Below the pieces are notes generated by a model. It had not been told where the DNA came from. It ran no database searches and saw nothing but the letters and a program-made list of their open reading frames with translations. A DNA stretch of 64,000 nt from JANSWY01 sp965228955 (GTDB lineage: Bacteria > Bacteroidota > Bacteroidia > Cytophagales > Cyclobacteriaceae): NCBI GenBank assembly GCA_965228955.1, contig OZ245848.1, positions 2,790,001-2,854,000 of the forward strand, written 5' to 3'. Position numbers and translations under genes: made by a program. This document shows, in pieces, positions 63,701 through 64,000 of the stretch (positions are counted from its first letter, which is position 1; every line of letters begins with the position of its first letter).

Positions 63701-64000
63701 TAAGAGCAATAATGTTATTTCGGCCGCCAATGGTAAAGAAGGATTCTCCAAAGCTGTATCTAATGTACCAGATCTGATTATTTCTGATGTAATGATGCCG
63801 GAAATGGATGGAATTGAACTTACAAATGCTGTCAGATCCAATGATGCTACTAGTCACATCCCTACTATTCTTCTTACAGCAAGAGACGACCAGGAAACAA
63901 AGAATGTTGGATTCCAGTCGGGGATTGATCAATATATGTCAAAGCCCTTTGATTTAGATGAATTAGAGACCAGAGTCAATGGACTTATCAAGCAAAGAGA
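60741..64000 (+). CDS. TPR-GAF hybrid sensor histidine kinase with receiver (3' end outside window)
   Basis: The frame is open from 60729 to the window end. ATG 60741 starts a good signal peptide (MQRNILCALLLVFLISNTSLG); ATG 60729 is an alternative. After it come TPR repeats (to about base 62050; NNLGFALSRQGKYDSS, NSLGIIYTGQGLYDKA), a coiled coil, a TM helix (bases about 62175-62240), a GAF domain (about 62330-62790), HisKA with NISHEFRTPLNLILG, HATPase (NLLSNAIKFS, DTGAGID, FDRFYQ, GTGIGLSLSKEL) and a receiver (VVEDNSDLRKYM, ISDVMMPEMDGIEL, KPFDLDEL). It is cut in the last part of the receiver; an AraC HTH could follow. At least 1,087 residues. Confidence 0.93.
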   Translation, partial: MQRNILCALLLVFLISNTSLGQTKSLDSLHTVLESVSGKEKVNTLLVLNRDLKRSDPAKALQYANQALAIAKSLEDKYLIADALEHRAVSLLDFVKFDSAEIAVRKAESLLNELGDNSKEGRIQNLYGNLYVDQGDFDKGIYHYHKSLKAHERNNNKDGISTAYNNLGFALSRQGKYDSSNYYHYKSLDINRELNNYNSIAYSYYNLGVNFDMSGDFDQSLENFVAGLNIFDSLGNKRMVGSSYNSLGIIYTGQGLYDKALEYHKKNLKIKLEVENKRGIGFSYANIATIYESLQQYDTAIFYHHKSLDIRKKMGDKFSLAAAYHNLGRSYHRSGQFLKSKEFYEKAIPLMEEMGNKRGLTSTSLGYGSLALDMGSNETALKYANQAEVLAVEIGAKKLQVESYELLANIHEKRKSYANANEYRKRYSMLNDSLYNAEKDEIIARITSQYETAKKDQELAEQTLRMDQQEANISNQRLLIIILISGLIASLIIGLLVFNRYKLKQNNKALKKENESIKVERNLQLRKKADDIINYFATSLYGKNSVDEILWDVVNNCISQLDFEDCVIYLLDEERNVLVQKAAYGDKSKLDDQVLSPIDIPIGDGIVGYVAKTGVAEIIHDTTKDTRYIVDDQSRLSEIAVPIMQQGRVIGVIDSEHAEANFYTEFHLQALTTIASICGSKIAQTQADLESEIAKIAKLEADQIKALDQLKSQFFANISHEFRTPLNLILGPLRKDRTELSEEDLKMMERNGWKLLNLVNQLLDLAKLEVGKLQLNESNIDINAHLKLSASHFSSMAQVRQIEYLVDVSEEINAIKIDEDKLDKIIYNLLSNAIKFSSAGDTIIFKSSINDQSLAIEVTDTGAGIDPQSVDRIFDRFYQADSSKTRRFEGTGIGLSLSKELTELMGGTITCRSEQGKGSSFFVTIPVVSVSADSIDQVPSTETYPGFSDEFVDTNSESETETKDGLPIILVVEDNSDLRKYMTDHLSKSNNVISAANGKEGFSKAVSNVPDLIISDVMMPEMDGIELTNAVRSNDATSHIPTILLTARDDQETKNVGFQSGIDQYMSKPFDLDELETRVNGLIKQR

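Noticed and set aside
1..64000. tRNA, rRNA, CRISPR array or insertion sequence
   Set aside because: I found no cloverleaf-like sequence, rRNA block, regular repeat-spacer array, transposase or terminal repeats by reading; a dedicated scan could still find small RNAs.

Overview
The window looks like chromosomal DNA of a marine-type Bacteroidota, most likely of the order Cytophagales. The base composition is AT-rich. There is a type IX secretion (T9SS) C-terminal sorting domain on a 1,622-residue surface protein. Seven-TM-AraC regulators, TPR histidine kinases and WG/LVIVD repeat proteins, all common in that phylum, are also present. I see no flagellar genes, RNA genes, insertion sequences, prophage or CRISPR. 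Genus is not claimed.

Layout. (1) 1-1584, + strand: the end of a sensor histidine kinase and a receiver-CRP/FNR fusion regulator. (2) 1693-15756, all on the - strand: a compact run of 15 genes, most overlapping or a few bases apart, starting (at the right) with STAS, CheY, CheA, CheW, MCP, CheR, a kinase-like protein, CheD and CheB, and continuing with a CheC-like protein, CheY, a membrane NIT-HAMP-PAS-HPt-CheA-type-ATPase kinase, a second CheY, CheX and a SpoIIE/PP2C phosphatase. (3) 15970-19647, - strand: a second, smaller set with a paralogous SpoIIE phosphatase, CheY and CheC-like protein, plus a SiaC-family (DUF1987) phosphoprotein; a histone-deacetylase-family enzyme lies between them. 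(4) 19930-26899, + strand: a repressor-like HTH protein, then a phosphorelay group (REC-kinase, 6TM/7-PAS kinase, two output-less response regulators). (5) 27049-38318: FtsX/MacB-type permease, Na+/H+ antiporter with TrkA domain, WG-repeat protein, 7TM-AraC regulator, two unknown proteins, an MpaB/rubber-oxygenase-like protein and an unknown membrane protein. (6) 38337-47523: a 1,736-residue Ser/Thr kinase-AAA-TPR-GAF-histidine kinase, an SRPBCC protein and a TPR kinase/response regulator pair. (7) 47637-59748: molybdopterin adenylyltransferase, beta-propeller proteins (one with a His/Met-rich repeat), the T9SS surface protein, a fatty acid hydroxylase, a sulfite-dehydrogenase-like molybdoenzyme with its haem c partner, and a secreted unknown. 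(8) 59983-64000: a third CheC-like protein and a TPR-GAF hybrid kinase cut by the window end.

How it may work together. The most unusual part is 1693-19647. A complete array-type chemosensory pathway (MCP-CheW-CheA with CheR/CheB/CheD adaptation) is co-transcribed with a second CheA-like kinase that has no CheW domain, with two extra CheY proteins, with CheC/CheX-type phosphatases, and with partner-switching parts (STAS, two soluble SpoIIE phosphatases, SiaC). My inference is a combined chemosensory and Ser/Thr partner-switching network whose output is not a flagellum, perhaps gliding, attachment or second-messenger control. The sequence supports the parts list and their linkage; the wiring and output are inference.
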